Positions 33,353 to 45,698 of a stretch of 64,000 nt of DNA are shown here, piece by piece. The stretch covers positions 1 through 64,000 of the forward strand of contig JAURVB010000674.1 in assembly GCA_033002965.1 (NCBI GenBank). The letters are read 5' to 3'. This DNA is from Piper betle (Eukaryota; Streptophyta; Magnoliopsida; Piperales; Piperaceae). The notes beneath the pieces were generated by a model. The model was not told the DNA's origin and ran no database searches. It worked only from the letters and a program-made list of their open reading frames with translations. Made by a program: the position numbers and the translations under genes. How positions within the stretch are numbered: position 1 is the stretch's first letter; every line of letters begins with the position of its first letter.

Positions 33353-33866
33353 GGAATTGAATATATCGTTTATGGCTATCACTTTATTATTAGTAAATAT
33401 TATAGATATTAATATATATTGTGGATTATTATTAATACAAAAAGGGCTAGTTGTTACAATTACACGGATGGAAAGGAGGTCCTTTGTGAGAAAAACAGCT
33501 CTTTCAATCTCATCATACAAAGAAGATTCAAAAAAATCTTCAACCAAAAAAGACAAGTATTAAAAAAAATGGAACAACTTTAAATTACAACATGATTAGG
33601 AAAAACAAATTTAGGGGTTAGTAAAATTAATAATCTTGTTTGTGCCTGGACTATAATTTACATTAAGGGGGATTAATTTTCCAAGTGTGAATCGTATTAT
33701 CACAATTTTTAGGAGACTAATATCTTATGAGTTTGTCCACTGAACCAATTGGACACATCCTGAGGCAGAGTCACGGGCAGTCCATATCTTTGGGCTATGG
33801 AGGTGACAGGTTATGGTGGGACCTTAGAACTACCAAGTCAATCCTTCTATCCTTCTCTTCTCTCAC

Positions 33867-33869
<3 letters not shown>
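33353..33869. other. unassigned stretch after the tandem repeat
   Basis: Overlapping frames on both strands at 33284-33563 have no recognisable domain. Nothing else is seen. Confidence 0.3.

Positions 33870-33938
<69 letters not shown>
33870..33938. repeat. (TA)n microsatellite, about 34 units
   Basis: An uninterrupted TA run, the longest in the window. It makes Tyr-Ile repeats in open frames that are not genes. Confidence 0.97.
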
Positions 33939-33939
<1 letters not shown>

Positions 33940-34325
33940 TTCTTCCCTTGGCCCTTTTAGAAGAATTAGACAATCCTTAAATTCATCTTGATTGGCTTGG
34001 AATTACTAATGGGAGATCCTCGCGGGAGGAAGAAACTCCATCAGCCCTTAGGTGTTCTTCTTATTATTATATTTTATATATGTTTATTATATGTGGCTTA
34101 ATTGTAGGAACACAAAAATCTGAAAACCACAAGGTATGTTTTTATGTGATTGTAAACATGCCGTATTTAATTGGAGCAAAAGTGTTGGTTTTATTTGTTA
34201 ATGAGTTGTCGATCCACTCTTTATTTAGATCTTTGTGTGTTTCCCCCTTTTTATCTCACTGCTCATTCATCTAACATTATTATCATATGCCTGTATTAAT
34301 TTGTTTGTTGTTGTAGTAGTTTGTC
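33939..34325. other. unassigned stretch
   Basis: No gene is seen; short frames only. Confidence 0.3.
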
Positions 34326-34330
34326 CTACA

Positions 34331-34537
34331 TGTAAGGCCCTTTAGGCCCCACTCAAGCTCTGAAATTAATGTTGGACCTTTCGGGCCCTCAAAAGATTTT
34401 AAATAATCAAAAGAAACTTGTAATAGGTGTCACAAGTTTCTCTTAATTTAAAAGCTAGCTCAACGAATAAAGTTTTCTCATTAGCCTATATACAAGTCAC
34501 CAACAACCTCTACGACTTATGTAGAACAAACCCAACA
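34331..34537 (-). mobile_element. solo LTR of the TRIM family
   Basis: 207 bp aligned end to end with the LTRs of the TRIM at 15564-16155 (GGCCCTTTAGGCCCCACTC, AGGTGTCACAAGTTTCTC, CAAGTCACCAACAACCTCTA). CTACA at 34326-34330 and 34538-34542 is a perfect 5 bp target duplication. A single LTR with its TSD is the product of LTR-LTR recombination. Confidence 0.92.
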
Positions 34538-34542
34538 CTACA

Positions 34543-35261
34543 CTGATAAAGGTTACTAAGATGTCTTACTGTTATTTACGTTTTTATTTTATTTTATTTC
34601 AATTTGTTCTTGATCTTTGTGGTCTGGTCACACTGACACCACTATATTGTGTATTTGTTTTATCATATTGCTTGTCCTCTGCTTAAATACGTTACTGTTA
34701 TTGACTAGTTAGTTCTTTAGTCAGAGCTTTCTCGTTATTAGTATTCTTGCAAGATTATATTATACTTTATATGTATTCATTGTACAGATCATGTTATATA
34801 AGCCGTTGAATGATTCAACTCTTATCAACTTCATTTCTTATTTGGATTCCATGTAGACCCAAAAATACTATAAGTTCGTTGATAAAATTATAACCCTTTT
34901 ATTTATTTAAATACTCACGGAAAAATAAATAATAAAAGAACTCACGTTAGATTTACAATTTAAATTGACTAACAAATGTGTAATCTCATTCACATTAATC
35001 ACATTTGCTGAAAAATACATTTTTTCCCGAAAAGAAGAGTAACTTTTGGATTGTGAAAGTTGAATTGAATGAACTAGATAATGATCTCCGTTATAAAAAA
35101 GATAGCCGCCTAAGAATATTGGGAGGAGAAGAGCATGGCAGAGTGTGGAAACCATTCGGTAGGCGTCTCTGCCGTCAAAGTGGTGCATTTGAGACAAGGA
35201 AGATGAATTTACAATCCGGTTTCTCCCCCTTTTGAACCCAAAAGGATTTTTAATTATTTAT
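34543..35261. other. unassigned stretch before the Athila-like element
   Basis: Overlapping short frames at 34907-35235 on both strands show no domain. With 43353 onwards it makes up the pre-insertion target sequence. Confidence 0.3.
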
Positions 35262-35266
35262 GTGAA

Positions 35267-36428
35267 TGTTAAGTGTTTAAAATATATAATATTTATCTAG
35301 GTTTTTTATATGATTTTATACTTTACGGGTATACATATTATTAATTAGGTGATATTTCTCGTTTTATTTTAGTTAATTAATATTTTATTAGATATGCTTA
35401 ATTTTGGTGTTTCAATGCAGAAAAGATGAATAAATTAAACTTTGAAATTGAATGGTCATGACACTTAGCCCCACCCAATGGCTACAATTTATAGTTTTCA
35501 ATGGAGTCAGGAGTTAGAAACTTGAAGGGAGATTATAATTAATTAGATTATGTCGATTTGTGAATACACTCTTCGAATTCTTATATCTCCACTTCTATAT
35601 AAATGAGTGATCATTTGTTGTTGATCATATCTCAACTTCTGCCTTAGTAGTTTAGTGAAAGAAAATATTTTTAATATTTGTAATTCTTTCTCTTTCATAA
35701 TAAAAATTAGTTTCTTCTTTATAATATTTTTTTATGGAGTAGTCTTATATTTCGTTTTATAGAAGAATGGAATTTAACATGATTTAATTAAATTTATTTC
35801 AAGCTCTTACTCTTTTATCCAATCAGATTGTTTGAATTATCATATTCTAAATACTAAGAGTAGATTGATCAGTAGATTGATCACTTATTTATTAGATCAT
35901 GAAGTTTAATTAGATTTTGGGAGAAATTAATTATATTAGTCATTGATAATTCTCATATGACGAGTTTTTTGACTTGTTTGTCATTGTGGTTGGAGATACA
36001 CAACACCGTATGCGAATGTCAGAATGTCAGGAAAATCTTATGCATTATTTTGTTGATTAATCAATTATCACTGGGAGGTAGAAATTGAGACAAAATAATA
36101 GAAGCATGAAGGAGCAGGAGCCACCATGTCATATAATTATCCTAAATCGACAATTTGAGGGAATAAAGGATAAGAGTAAGATTTGATGAAGATTAATATC
36201 ATGTTAAGGGAAATTCAACTCTAGAACGAATTTTATCATTTAACTTCGCCTTTAATTTAAAGTTATTACTTAGATTTAGTTAAGTTGGTTGTCTTTGTTT
36301 TGTTCTTCATTTTATTCTCTTTAATTAATTTAAGGAAATTCATCTCCATGTGGGACGATACTCGAATTCATCATTCTATTACTTGTTTCGATCATGTATA
36401 CCTGCATGGTATTAAAAATATTCTAACA
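35267..36428 (+). repeat. 5' LTR of the Athila-like element
   Basis: 1162 bp, TGTTA...TAACA ends. It is about 100 bp longer than the 3' LTR, mainly through extra sequence near 36280-36350. A TATATAAATGAG motif near 35595 may be its promoter TATA. Confidence 0.92.
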
Positions 36429-36434
36429 AGTTTT

Positions 36435-36452
36435 TGGCGTCATTGCTGGGGA
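36435..36452 (+). other. primer-binding site, tRNA-Asp type
   Basis: TGGCGTCATTGCTGGGGA starts 6 bp after the 5' LTR and matches 15 of 18 of the standard tRNA-Asp site. The three changes look like CpG/transition decay. Confidence 0.85.
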
Positions 36453-36599
36453 GATCGAATTTTTTAAGTTAATTTAGGATTAGAATTTTGAGTGTTTTCT
36501 TTTATATCTAGATTTTAGTGTCTAATTTTTTAAAAAAAGGAAAAAATTAAACTATATCATTGTCTTCTTCCTTGCTATTATTTACTTGTTATCGTTTGT

Positions 36600-36836
36600 T
36601 TATGCATAAATTATTGTGGTCACCCATGTCTTCTTGTGATCCAAAGATTGAAAGGACTTTGAGAAACTTGTATGCCGCTGGAAGAAGAGCACAAGAACCA
36701 ATAGAAGAAGAAGCCATGCATTCAAAGAGTACTACCGGAATTTTATAATTAGATGCACTTACTGCTTTATTTATTTACTCACGTTAGTGCTTTAGCTAAT
36801 CAAGTTCAAAATCTTAATATGTAGGGACATGTTAAG
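36600..36836 (+). pseudogene. Athila-like gag remnant, 5' part
   Basis: The frame reads SSCDPKIERTLRNLYAAGRR then AQEPIEEEAM, like the start of Athila gag. It ends in a stop, then resumes as NQVQNLNM up to the nested insertion at 36837. Confidence 0.55.
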
Positions 36837-39780
36837 TGTAACACCCCAAATCCGGTTCACGCTCGTGAACTAAACCGGCATGTTACAGGCCCCGCTTAGG
36901 TCGGCAAACCCAAACCTAACTCATGCGGATCTAATCTCGACATCTTAAGATGAAGATACGATCCGTCATGAATGAATGCATGCACAAAATCCTAACATGG
37001 TACTACATGAATGACATGCAAATTAAATTTCACACCATCACAATTACAAGCAAAATCAATGAAAATTCTGAAGTAAAACTGATAGAATCTCCCCTAAAAG
37101 TGCAATTATGGGCTCACCCTGTCAAAATAATATATATACAAATATATGGGCATGCATTAACAATCACACAGAATCTCATTTATAACGTATTCATTCTGAA
37201 GCTCGGGTCTCCACCCACTATGCTTCTGCTGCTCAACTCTGACCATATTTTGCATTCTGTTATCATGAGCATTTCATTCACATCATATCATTATGCTCAA
37301 ACATTTAATTATGTCATTCACAATAGAATAACATAATAATACAATATTAAACATTCAGAAATCTAACATGTATGTGTGCACAAGAAGACCTCATTGCTCC
37401 TCCGTCCAAGCTGGCTCGTCCAACTCGTGATTATTACCTACATATAATATAAAAACACGTCAGTGTTACTGGTCCAGAAAATAAAATAACTATAACAAGC
37501 TGGCTATGAGAGCTGGCTATGAGAACAAACTCTCATATGAAAGAAAACATCATATAGTCCACGTGAACACTCTGAAGGGCACTACTGAGGAGCCACTGGG
37601 CTGCAGACCCGGTAGCATCCCGAACTTACTGATCTGCTGCTGGTACTGTGCCGCTCTCGGCACTTCTTTTTCAATACTTCTCGTGAAACTTTATCTTAAG
37701 CCCTCTCCGTACCTCCATATTTCTCCTGGCCTTGAGCACGAAGGCCGAGTACTCTCAGGCAGTCGCCTTTAGTACCCTTTGAACCACAAGTCCAGATATG
37801 CGTTGTACTAAATAGTACCTGTAAACCTCCACGTTCTCCGGGTGTGAGGAACTCAAACGTGGAGTTGTCAAGATCCCTCGGGAATGGAATAGTCCGCTGG
37901 CACTAATCCAGAGCCCGCTTTGACTGTCACGGCATCCTCTGCATGGTATGTGCAGTCGATTTCTCCATTTCTCGTCTCACTGAAAATGCGAAAACTACAT
38001 ATATATAGGGTTGGGTAGGGATTTATATAATAGGCCCGAAGGCAACTTGTGATGGATCTTGTTTTCGAAAACAACCTCGAGGGGTTATTAATCCGGAAAA
38101 CTGTTCGGTTAAATGGCCCGAGTTAAGTGGGATCCGATAAAACGCCACTTAACCCGTCCTGTAGGCATTAAAACAAACATACAATAGAAAAGAGTAAAAC
38201 AGACGAGTCCTAAACGGACCTGGTAGAAGCTCCAAGCGTGTCATCGTGCCTAGGCGGTGAGCTCCTACTCCGTACCTACACATCAAAACTAAATACTAAC
38301 GCCCGCTAACTAAATGATGCATCAAACTCAATAACATCACAATCACAATGCAAGTATCCATCAACATAACAATCAGAAAATCATAAAAATTAATTAATCC
38401 TAGCTCATCCTATTCATACTAATTTTATTACGTGTCTGTAACTTATGTCGTGGTCACTTATCATGCTCTGACCTGATCTACTTCATTAGATCACTTACAT
38501 TCAAGTACTATTCATCAAGTCATGTCTCTTATCACTTCATTCGTAATTAAGCATTAATCACATCAATAATTAGTCCTAGCATGCTGTGCTAATAATAATC
38601 AATTTTAAATAAATCGATCGGAGGTAATTATACCTCATGTTGTCGATAATCAGCGACGGTTAGGGTTCCGTATCGTGTCTCGAAACTCAAATTCGGCGTT
38701 CATCGGCGTCCGAAGCTCGATCGGGCTCGACTGGGTGAGCCCCGCGAAAGATCCGGTGAATTCCAGTGAGTTCCAGAAATTCTGGTTTTCCGGCGGGTTC
38801 CGGTGGTTTTCCGGCAGCTTCTGACGGTTTTTCTGGCGAGAGTTGCCGGAGGTGATTCCTGGCTGGATAGTGGTCGTGTTGGGTACTATTGGAACCGGCT
38901 CGGTGAGCCCGATGCATTTATGACATCGGCGTGGCCAATAGAGGCGACGGCTCGCCGGAAAATGGCTATGATGGAGCGGTGGCGATGGGTCACTAGATCC
39001 GGCCGGCCAGGCCGGCGATGGCCTCCGCTCCGGTCGGGAAAGGCGGCTGAGGGGTCGAGGGTGCCGAGGCAACTGCTGGATCGCGGCGGTGACGGTGCCC
39101 GGCGACGCGATTGGCGATGGAAGCATGACGCAAAGGCGCGGCTTCCTCGCGTCGCGGCGGCCAGCTCGTGGCCTGGCCTGGTCGGGGCGGCATGGCGACG
39201 CCGTGGCCGGGCCTGGTGGGCGTCGATCGGCGGCCAGGCGGCATCGGCCGTGGCGGCAGTGGATCGCGAACAATGGCGGCGCGAGGGAGAAAAGGTCGGG
39301 GTGGAGAAGAAATGGTTGGGTGGCAAACTTGTAATTAAGACTTGACTCGTCTCCGGCTCGAGTCAAGTATAATAACTAAGTCGTATTAAATCCTAAAAAA
39401 ATTCATAAAAATCGGGAAAAATCCCGTAAAATCAAACAACACCAAAAAAATCATAATGATATGCTCTAGAACTATCAACCCACCCAAAATGCTCGTAACG
39501 TGCCCTAATGCAGTAAACGACCTAAAACTAATTCTACGATCCATTATATATCATAATAAAAAAAATGAACTGCATACTCTCATATATTTTGATAACTCAT
39601 TCTTTTTTGTCGTGTTCATGACGTTATCATCATATACTTGAGTACACATGACCCTCATGGCTCATACACGAGACCGGCGTCGGCTCAGTACACGTGTTCT
39701 GAACTAACTCGACTCGAAAAATAATGGTCGACCCGACCGGTTCTGAATATAAAACCCTAACTCGAATCATGGGTTTTACA
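36837..39780 (-). mobile_element. solo LTR of family A (copy 3), nested in the Athila-like element
   Basis: 2944 bp with TGTAACACCCC at the left and TTTTACA at the right (TGTAAAA...GTTACA on the minus strand). TTAAG at 36832-36836 and 39781-39785 is a perfect 5 bp target duplication. It is homologous, in reverse, to 1-2052 and to the split copy at 5.1-14.8 kb. Its presence splits the gag frame, which reads across the TSD as GHVKAVEPRCEWCGQRHFTG. 38640-39330 is GC-rich with long frames on both strands that look like composition artefacts. 39341-39370 holds the TTGACTCG palindrome. It is the only complete copy here and defines the family's length. Confidence 0.9.
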
Positions 39781-39785
39781 TTAAG

Positions 39786-40900
39786 GCTGTAGAACCAAGG
39801 TGTGAATGGTGTGGACAAAGACATTTTACAGGTTAGTGTATAACTAATCAAGTAAACAACGTAAGCAACTTTAATATGAACAACAATCCTTATTCTAATG
39901 CCTATAATGCGGGTTGGCAGAATAACCCCAATTTTTCATGGAATAATTCTCTACACTCTACTGCTGTGCCCAATAATCTACCACCACCATCACAGCATCA
40001 TCGACCCCCTTCACTTTCTTTTCAGCAACAACAACAACAACAACCGGATTTGATCAAAATGTTCAATTCTATGCAACAAACTATGCAACAATTCATGCAG
40101 AATCAACAGCAACAACAACAACAGTTTATGCAACAAGTTATGATACAATTAAACAAGGAACCAAGTGAGCAACCCAAGGGTGTACTTCCTAGCAAACCAG
40201 AATAACCAAGGAAAGATGGTCAAGAGTATTGTAAAGCTATAACAATCCAGAGTGGTATTACTTTACAAGAACTAGTTTAGCCCAATAAAGTTAAGGAAAA
40301 AGATGAAAAACCAAACAAAGAACAGGAACCTAATACATTGGTTAGCTTACTCTGATGCATAGGGGATCAGTTTAGTAATTCATTACACAAAGCCATAAAT
40401 TTTCTTTGTGAAGAAGATATTGACGTGGAAGAGATGGTTAAAGTATTAGATTCACAACCAATTTTGCCTCAACGATTCAAAATTGTGGAAACCTTAGATC
40501 TACCATTCTACAGATTGCTGCCATTAGTTGAAGCACCACCTATTTTGGAGCTAACGCAACTTCCAAAACATCTCAGATATACTTTCTTAAGGCTTAATGA
40601 CACTCTTCCTATTATTATATCTTCAGTGCTAACTATATTGCAGAAAGAGAAGCTGATTAGAATACAAAAAGATCACAAGTCAGTTATTGTTTGGACTATA
40701 GCAGACAAACATGACATCTAGTGTGGTTGCTGGTCATTTTCTCCTGGATAAAAGTTTTTTCCACATGGTGCAATTGAAATTAAGACTAAACAAGGGGTCA
40801 ATCACTTAAAGTTAATGAAGCATGGGTCAAGTGCTAATTCAGTTATTCATGATAATCATCCACCGATTAATTGGTTGAGGGAGTTCTCTTTCACTTCTTT
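39786..40900 (+). pseudogene. Athila-like gag-pol remnant with large pol deletion
   Basis: After the nested LTR the frame gives the zinc-knuckle-like CEWCGQRHFTG, then NNPYSNAYNAGWQNNPNFSW and a Gln-rich tract at 40020-40150 (QQQQQQQPDL, FMQNQQQQQQQFMQQ), typical of Athila gag. Further on come YCKAITIQSG and the pre-RT segment LELTQLPKHLRYTFLRLNDT, LPIIISSVL and VIVWTIADKHDI ending at 40721. Directly after it, at about 40745-40830, sequence from the far end of pol appears (FPHGAIEIKTKQGVNHLKLM). Protease active site, RT, RNase H and integrase are all missing, so a deletion of several kb removed them. Stops are present in the gag part. Confidence 0.82.
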
Positions 40901-42282
40901 TTCATTATTTTTCTAACATGGAGGACAATGCTTAGTTTACGTTTGGGGGTGATGCCTTAATTTTTTGCATATTGTTCATGCTCGATTCATGTTTAGATTT
41001 AGATATACATATATATAGTGTAGTTTAGTGCAAAATTTTTATTATGCAATAGTATTTTAGTCTCTTGGTTCAATGATAGATACATGTGAATTAGTATTAC
41101 CTTTCTTGAGAAAACTTAATTAATTGATATAAGGGATGAACTGAGTAAAAGATTACATGCGAGAGTTAGTTCTCTACCTTATATTATTTTCACAATCCTT
41201 TGGTTAAGATGATTTCAATGAATGTTTTGCAATAAGGATTGTACATGGTGGTCATGACTTTTAGAATTTGCCATAGTGACTTTTGAGGCAAAATATTTGG
41301 CTTGCCATGCTGATGGAAAATGATATAGGGATTTCTTTTTGATAAGTCTAGGCCTTTTTCAAGCCTACTTAATATGAATTATCCTCTATACACAATTTCA
41401 TGACCTTTATTATACATATTTGTTTGATTACCCTTATTTTAGCCTTGGCCTTTTTATTAAAAATATACCTGGTTGCTTGAGACCTAGCACCCTAGTATTT
41501 TGAATTCGTTCTAAATTCTAACAAGGATGAAACTTTGAATAGTATAGGGGGAAGGCATTGTGTTTTATAGAGTGGTGATTGAGTAGATAGTGTGGACTTT
41601 CTTGGTACTTTGCTTTATAAAGAAAAAACAAAGAAAAAAAGAATAAGAAGAAGAAGAAATTGAAAAAAAAAAGACGAGGCAATGATCCTCCACCAGTAAA
41701 CACAAGATGAAGCAATAGCCTTCTACTGGTTTGAAATAAAAGAAAAAGAAAAGCAGCAGGTAGTCAATGGAAAATCAAAGCAAAGTTAGTTCTTACATTG
41801 GGTCAATTCGATACTACATTTAAGGAAGTTTGTGTCATATTGCTTAGGGATTTGTTATACATATATGTCAGGATTTAGAAAGGATTTTTAATTCTAGGGT
41901 GCATATTAGCCTCTGATTTTTCTATCTTATTTATCCTATTTTTGGTCCCTAGCCCCTGGCCCCGTTACAACCTATAAAGACCTATTGATTTCATTAATTG
42001 ACATTACCTACATTAGTGGAGATATGAGCGAAAGGTAAACATATTTAAACATGTGCAGATGAGAGTGATAAGCCAATGGACTATCACACACACAAAGAGC
42101 TTTCTTTTGGATGTGATTGATGAAAGGGAATTTCTGATTTGATTGACATCTTGTTGACTCTTGAGGGTTTGATTGAGAATCATATGAGAACATAATGGTG
42201 GGGATTAAGTATTTTTGTGTAGTAAAATTTTCTTGGTTATGATATTTTGCTCAGGACGCGTAAAAGTTTAAATGTAGGGGTG
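40901..42282. other. 3' non-coding part of the Athila-like element
   Basis: Long untranslated region after pol, with a purine-rich A/G tract at 41615-41680 and a short polypurine tract candidate (GTAGGGGTG) just before the 3' LTR. No env-like frame is seen. Confidence 0.5.
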
Positions 42283-43347
42283 TGTTAAGTGTTTAAAATA
42301 TACAATATTTACCAAGGTTTTTTATATGATTTTGTACTTTCCGGGTATAAACATGATTAATTAGGTGATTTTTCTCGTTTTATTTTAGTTAATCAATATT
42401 TTATTAGATATGTTTAATTTTGGTGTTTCAATGTAGAAAAAGATGAATAAATTAAACTTTGAAATTAAATGGTCATGACACTTGGCCCCACCCAATGGCT
42501 ACAATTTATGGTTTTCAATGGAGTCGAGGAGTTAGAAACTTGAAGGGAGATCATAATTAATTAGATTACGTCGATTTATGAACACCCTCTTCGAATTCTT
42601 GTATCTCTATTCTATATAAAGGGGTAATCATTTGTTGTTGATCATATCTCAACTTCTGCCTTAGTAGTTTAGTGAAAGAAAATATTTCTAATTTTTGTAA
42701 TTCTTTCTTTTTCATAATAAAAATCAGTTTCTTCCTTATAATGTTTTCTATTTTTATAGAGTAATCTTATATTTCGTTCTAGAGAAGAATAGAACTTAAC
42801 ATAATTTAATTAAATTTCTTTCAAGTTCTTACTCTTTTATTCAATCGGATTATTTAAATTATCATGTTCTAAATGCTAAGAGTAGATTGTTCACTTATTT
42901 TTTAGATCACGAGGTTTAATTATATTTCAGGAGAAATTAATTATATTAGTCATTGATAATTTATCATACGACGAGTTTTTTGACTTGTTTGTCGTTATGG
43001 TTGGGAGATACACAATATCGTATGCGATTGTAAGGCAAATTTTAATACATAATTTTGTTGATTAATCAATTATCACCATGAGGTAGAAATTGAGCCATGT
43101 CATATAATTATCATAGATTGACAATCCGAGGGAATAAAGGATTAGAATAAGATTTGATGAAGATTGAATTCATGTTAAGAGAAATTTGACTCTAAAACGA
43201 GTTTTATCATTTTAACTTTTCCTTTAATTAAAAGTTATTACTTAGATTTAGTTAAGTCGATCGTCTCCCTGGGACGATACTCCAATTCATCATTCTATTA
43301 CTTGTTTCAATCATGTATATTTGCATGTTATTGAAAATATTCTAACA
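42283..43347 (+). repeat. 3' LTR of the Athila-like element
   Basis: 1065 bp, same ends as the 5' LTR. TTCTATATAAAGGGG near 42611 parallels the TATA-like motif of the 5' LTR. Confidence 0.92.
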
Positions 43348-43551
43348 GTGAACCAAAGCAAAACCCATATAAGCTATAGCGTTAATTGCAGTTGCTAAAT
43401 TGGCAGCACAGGATCCAAGTTTGCATAAGACAATGGCTTCAAAAAGAGGGAGTGAAAATTACTTACACTCGTTCTTTTGGGTAAATGATTACTTCCGCTT
43501 TTTATTTTTTGAAAATGATTACTTGCATCGCTGGTATATAACACTGTGAAT

Positions 43552-44004
43552 AAATAGTTAAATATTAATGATGTAGGTAAAATTAAGTTATGTTTTAACT
43601 TGATGATAGACAAATTTAGACATGTCATCAAAAAATATATATTTTAGAATTATTTTATTAACTTATTATTAAATTGATTAAATAAAAATATTATTAATAA
43701 ATATTTAACTGATAGAGATAAGGATATAACTTTTACATTTGGGAAAACAATGTTAAAAGTATATTTTTCTTGATGATATGTTTGAGTTTGTTTATGTGAT
43801 TGTTTTTTTTATTTTTGAAAAATCATTAATATTTAACCATGTATTAATATGAATATTAGAGTCCTTATGTTTATGTTTTATTAATATAATAATAAATGAA
43901 TAAAATAATATTAAAATATTTTTTTCTTGATGATATGTTTGAATTTTTCTCATTATTAAGTTAAAACATAGTTCAACTTTAGCCACATCATCAATATTTA
44001 ACTG
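43552..44004. mobile_element. MITE-like element with about 50 bp inverted ends
   Basis: GTTAAATATTAATGATGTAG plus GTAAAATTAAGTTATGTTTTAAC at 43557-43600 is the inverted match of GTTAAAACATAGTTCAACTT plus TAGCCACATCATCAATATTTAAC at 43958-44001. The centre is A/T-rich and repeats CTTGATGATATGTTTGA at 43770 and 43925. No transposase and no clear TSD. It adjoins a tandem array. Confidence 0.7.
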
Positions 44005-44019
44005 GTAACTAATGGTATA

Positions 44020-45500
44020 AGAGCCAGGTTACGATCTTATGATATTTGATTTTTCCCTACACCGATTGTCAAAGTTTAACCTAATGATTTAAAGGGAGAG
44101 GTTATGATATTAGGAAATGATTTAAAGGGAGAGGTTATGATCTTAGGATATTTGGTATTTACCTATGCCGATTGTCAGAGTTTAACCTAATGATTTAAAG
44201 GGAGAGGTTATGATCTTAAGATATTTGGTATTTGACTATTTGACTAAGGGAGAGGTTACGATCTTCAGATATTTGGTATTTGACTATTTGACTATGCCGA
44301 TTGGCAGAGTTTAATCTTATGATTTAAAGGGAGAGGTTAAGATCTTAAGATATTTGGTATTTGTCTACGACGATTGTAGATATTTAGTAGGGAGAGCTTA
44401 CGATCTTAGGATATTTGGTATTTGCCTACGTTGATTGTAGATATTTTGTAGGGAGAGGTTACAATCTTAGGATATTTGGTATTTGCCTAAGCCTATTATA
44501 GATATTTGGTATTTGACTACGCCGATTGTTAGAGTTTAACGTGATGATTTAAAGGAGAGGTTACGATCTTAGGATATTTGGTATTTGCCTACGCCGATTG
44601 TCAGAGTTTAACTTGATAATTTAAAGGAGGTTACGATCTTAGGATATTTGGTATTTGCCTACGCCGATTGTCAGAGTTTAACCTGATGATTTAAAGAGAG
44701 TTTGCCACGTGATGATAGGAGAGGTTATGATCTTAAGATATTTAGTATTCGCCTACGCCGATTGTCAAAGTTTAACCTGATGATTTAAAGGGAGAGGTTA
44801 CGGTCTTAAGATATTTGGTATTTGACTATGCCGATTGTCAGTGTTTAACCTGATGAATTAAAGGGAGAGGTTACGATTTTAGGATATTTGGTATTTGCCT
44901 ACGCCGATTATAGATATTTGGTATTTGACTACGCCGATTGTCAGAGTTTAACCTGATGATTTAAAGGGAGAGGTTATGATCTTCGAATATTTGGTATTTA
45001 CTTACGCCGATTGTCAGAGTTTAACCAGATAATTTAAAGGGAGTTTGCCACATGATACGTGAGTTTCGTCCATGATGATGGGAGTTTAGTATTTGCCTAC
45101 ATACGCCAATTGTTAGAGTTTCCTTATGAGTTTCATCTGTTATGATGGGAGATTTGGCATTTGCCTACGCCGATTGTCAGAGTTTCCTTTAGGTATTTTC
45201 CTATGTATGCCGATTGTTAGAATTTATTTGTGAGTTCTGTCTATAATGATGGGAGATTTGGTATTTGCCTACGCTGATTGTCAGAGTTTCCTTCATAGGT
45301 TTCACCTGATGATTTAAAGGTGATTGTCAGAGCTTCTTTCATAGGTTTCACCTGATAATTTAAAAGGAGTTGATTTGGTATTTACCTACGCCGATTGTCA
45401 GAGTTTTCTTCATGGGTTTTACCTGATGATTTAAAGGTGATTGTCCGAGTTTCATTCATGAGTTTCACTTGATGATTTAAAGGGAATTCTGTCAAGGAGA
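44020..45500. repeat. variable tandem repeat, unit about 70-95 bp, roughly 17-20 copies
   Basis: The core is GATATTTGGTATTTGCCTAC, GCCGATTGTCAGAGTTTAAC, CTGATGATTTAAAGGGAGAG and GTTACGATCTTAG. Units vary by partial duplications such as an extra GATATTTGGTATTTGACTAC. Toward 45060-45490 a second unit type with TTTCACCTGATGATTTAAAG and GTGATTGTC takes over. It ends just before a TRIM LTR copy. No coding frame persists. Confidence 0.92.
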
Positions 45501-45548
45501 TTGTCAGATGATGATAGTTTTGAGGTCACCCGATATATGAAGAGGAGT

Positions 45549-45698
45549 TATTGGGTTTATCCCACATCGGCCGTGGATGATGTTGGTGAATTGTATATAG
45601 GCTAATAGGAATATCTTATTCATTAAATTAATTTTTTTAGATTAAGAGAGGTTCATAACACTTATTACAAGTCTTTTTCGGGCCCAAAAGGCCCAACA
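45549..45698 (+). mobile_element. TRIM LTR, shortened third copy
   Basis: TATTGGGTTTATCCCACATC at the start and GGCCCAAAAGGCCCAACA at the end match the TRIM LTR in plus orientation. It is about 55 bp shorter than the others, and no target duplication is seen. It is an old or partial copy. Confidence 0.8.

Larger units (their letters stand above)
35267..43347 (+). mobile_element. Athila-like Gypsy retrotransposon, non-autonomous, with a nested solo LTR
   Basis: LTRs at 35267-36428 and 42283-43347 both start TGTTAAGTGTTTAAAATA and end TATTCTAACA. GTGAA at 35262-35266 and 43348-43352 is a perfect 5 bp target duplication. The primer-binding site at 36435-36452 (TGGCGTCATTGCTGGGGA) is close to the tRNA-Asp site TGGCGCCGTTGCCGGGGA usual in Athila. 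Gag and pol scraps lie between, but reverse transcriptase, RNase H and integrase core are gone. A 2944 bp solo LTR sits inside. The LTRs differ by substitutions and an indel of some tens of bases near 36290-36350, so the insertion is not very recent. Confidence 0.93.

Noticed and set aside
33727..33991. Frames with Tyr-Ile repeats
   Set aside because: Produced by the (TA)n microsatellite.
38650..39366. 238-codon minus-strand frame and overlapping plus-strand frames, Arg/Pro/Ala-rich
   Set aside because: They lie inside a solo LTR, are open on both strands because of high GC, and show no domain.
44020..45500. CRISPR-like repeat array
   Set aside because: Units are contiguous and imperfect, without unique spacers, and the genome is eukaryotic; a plain tandem repeat.
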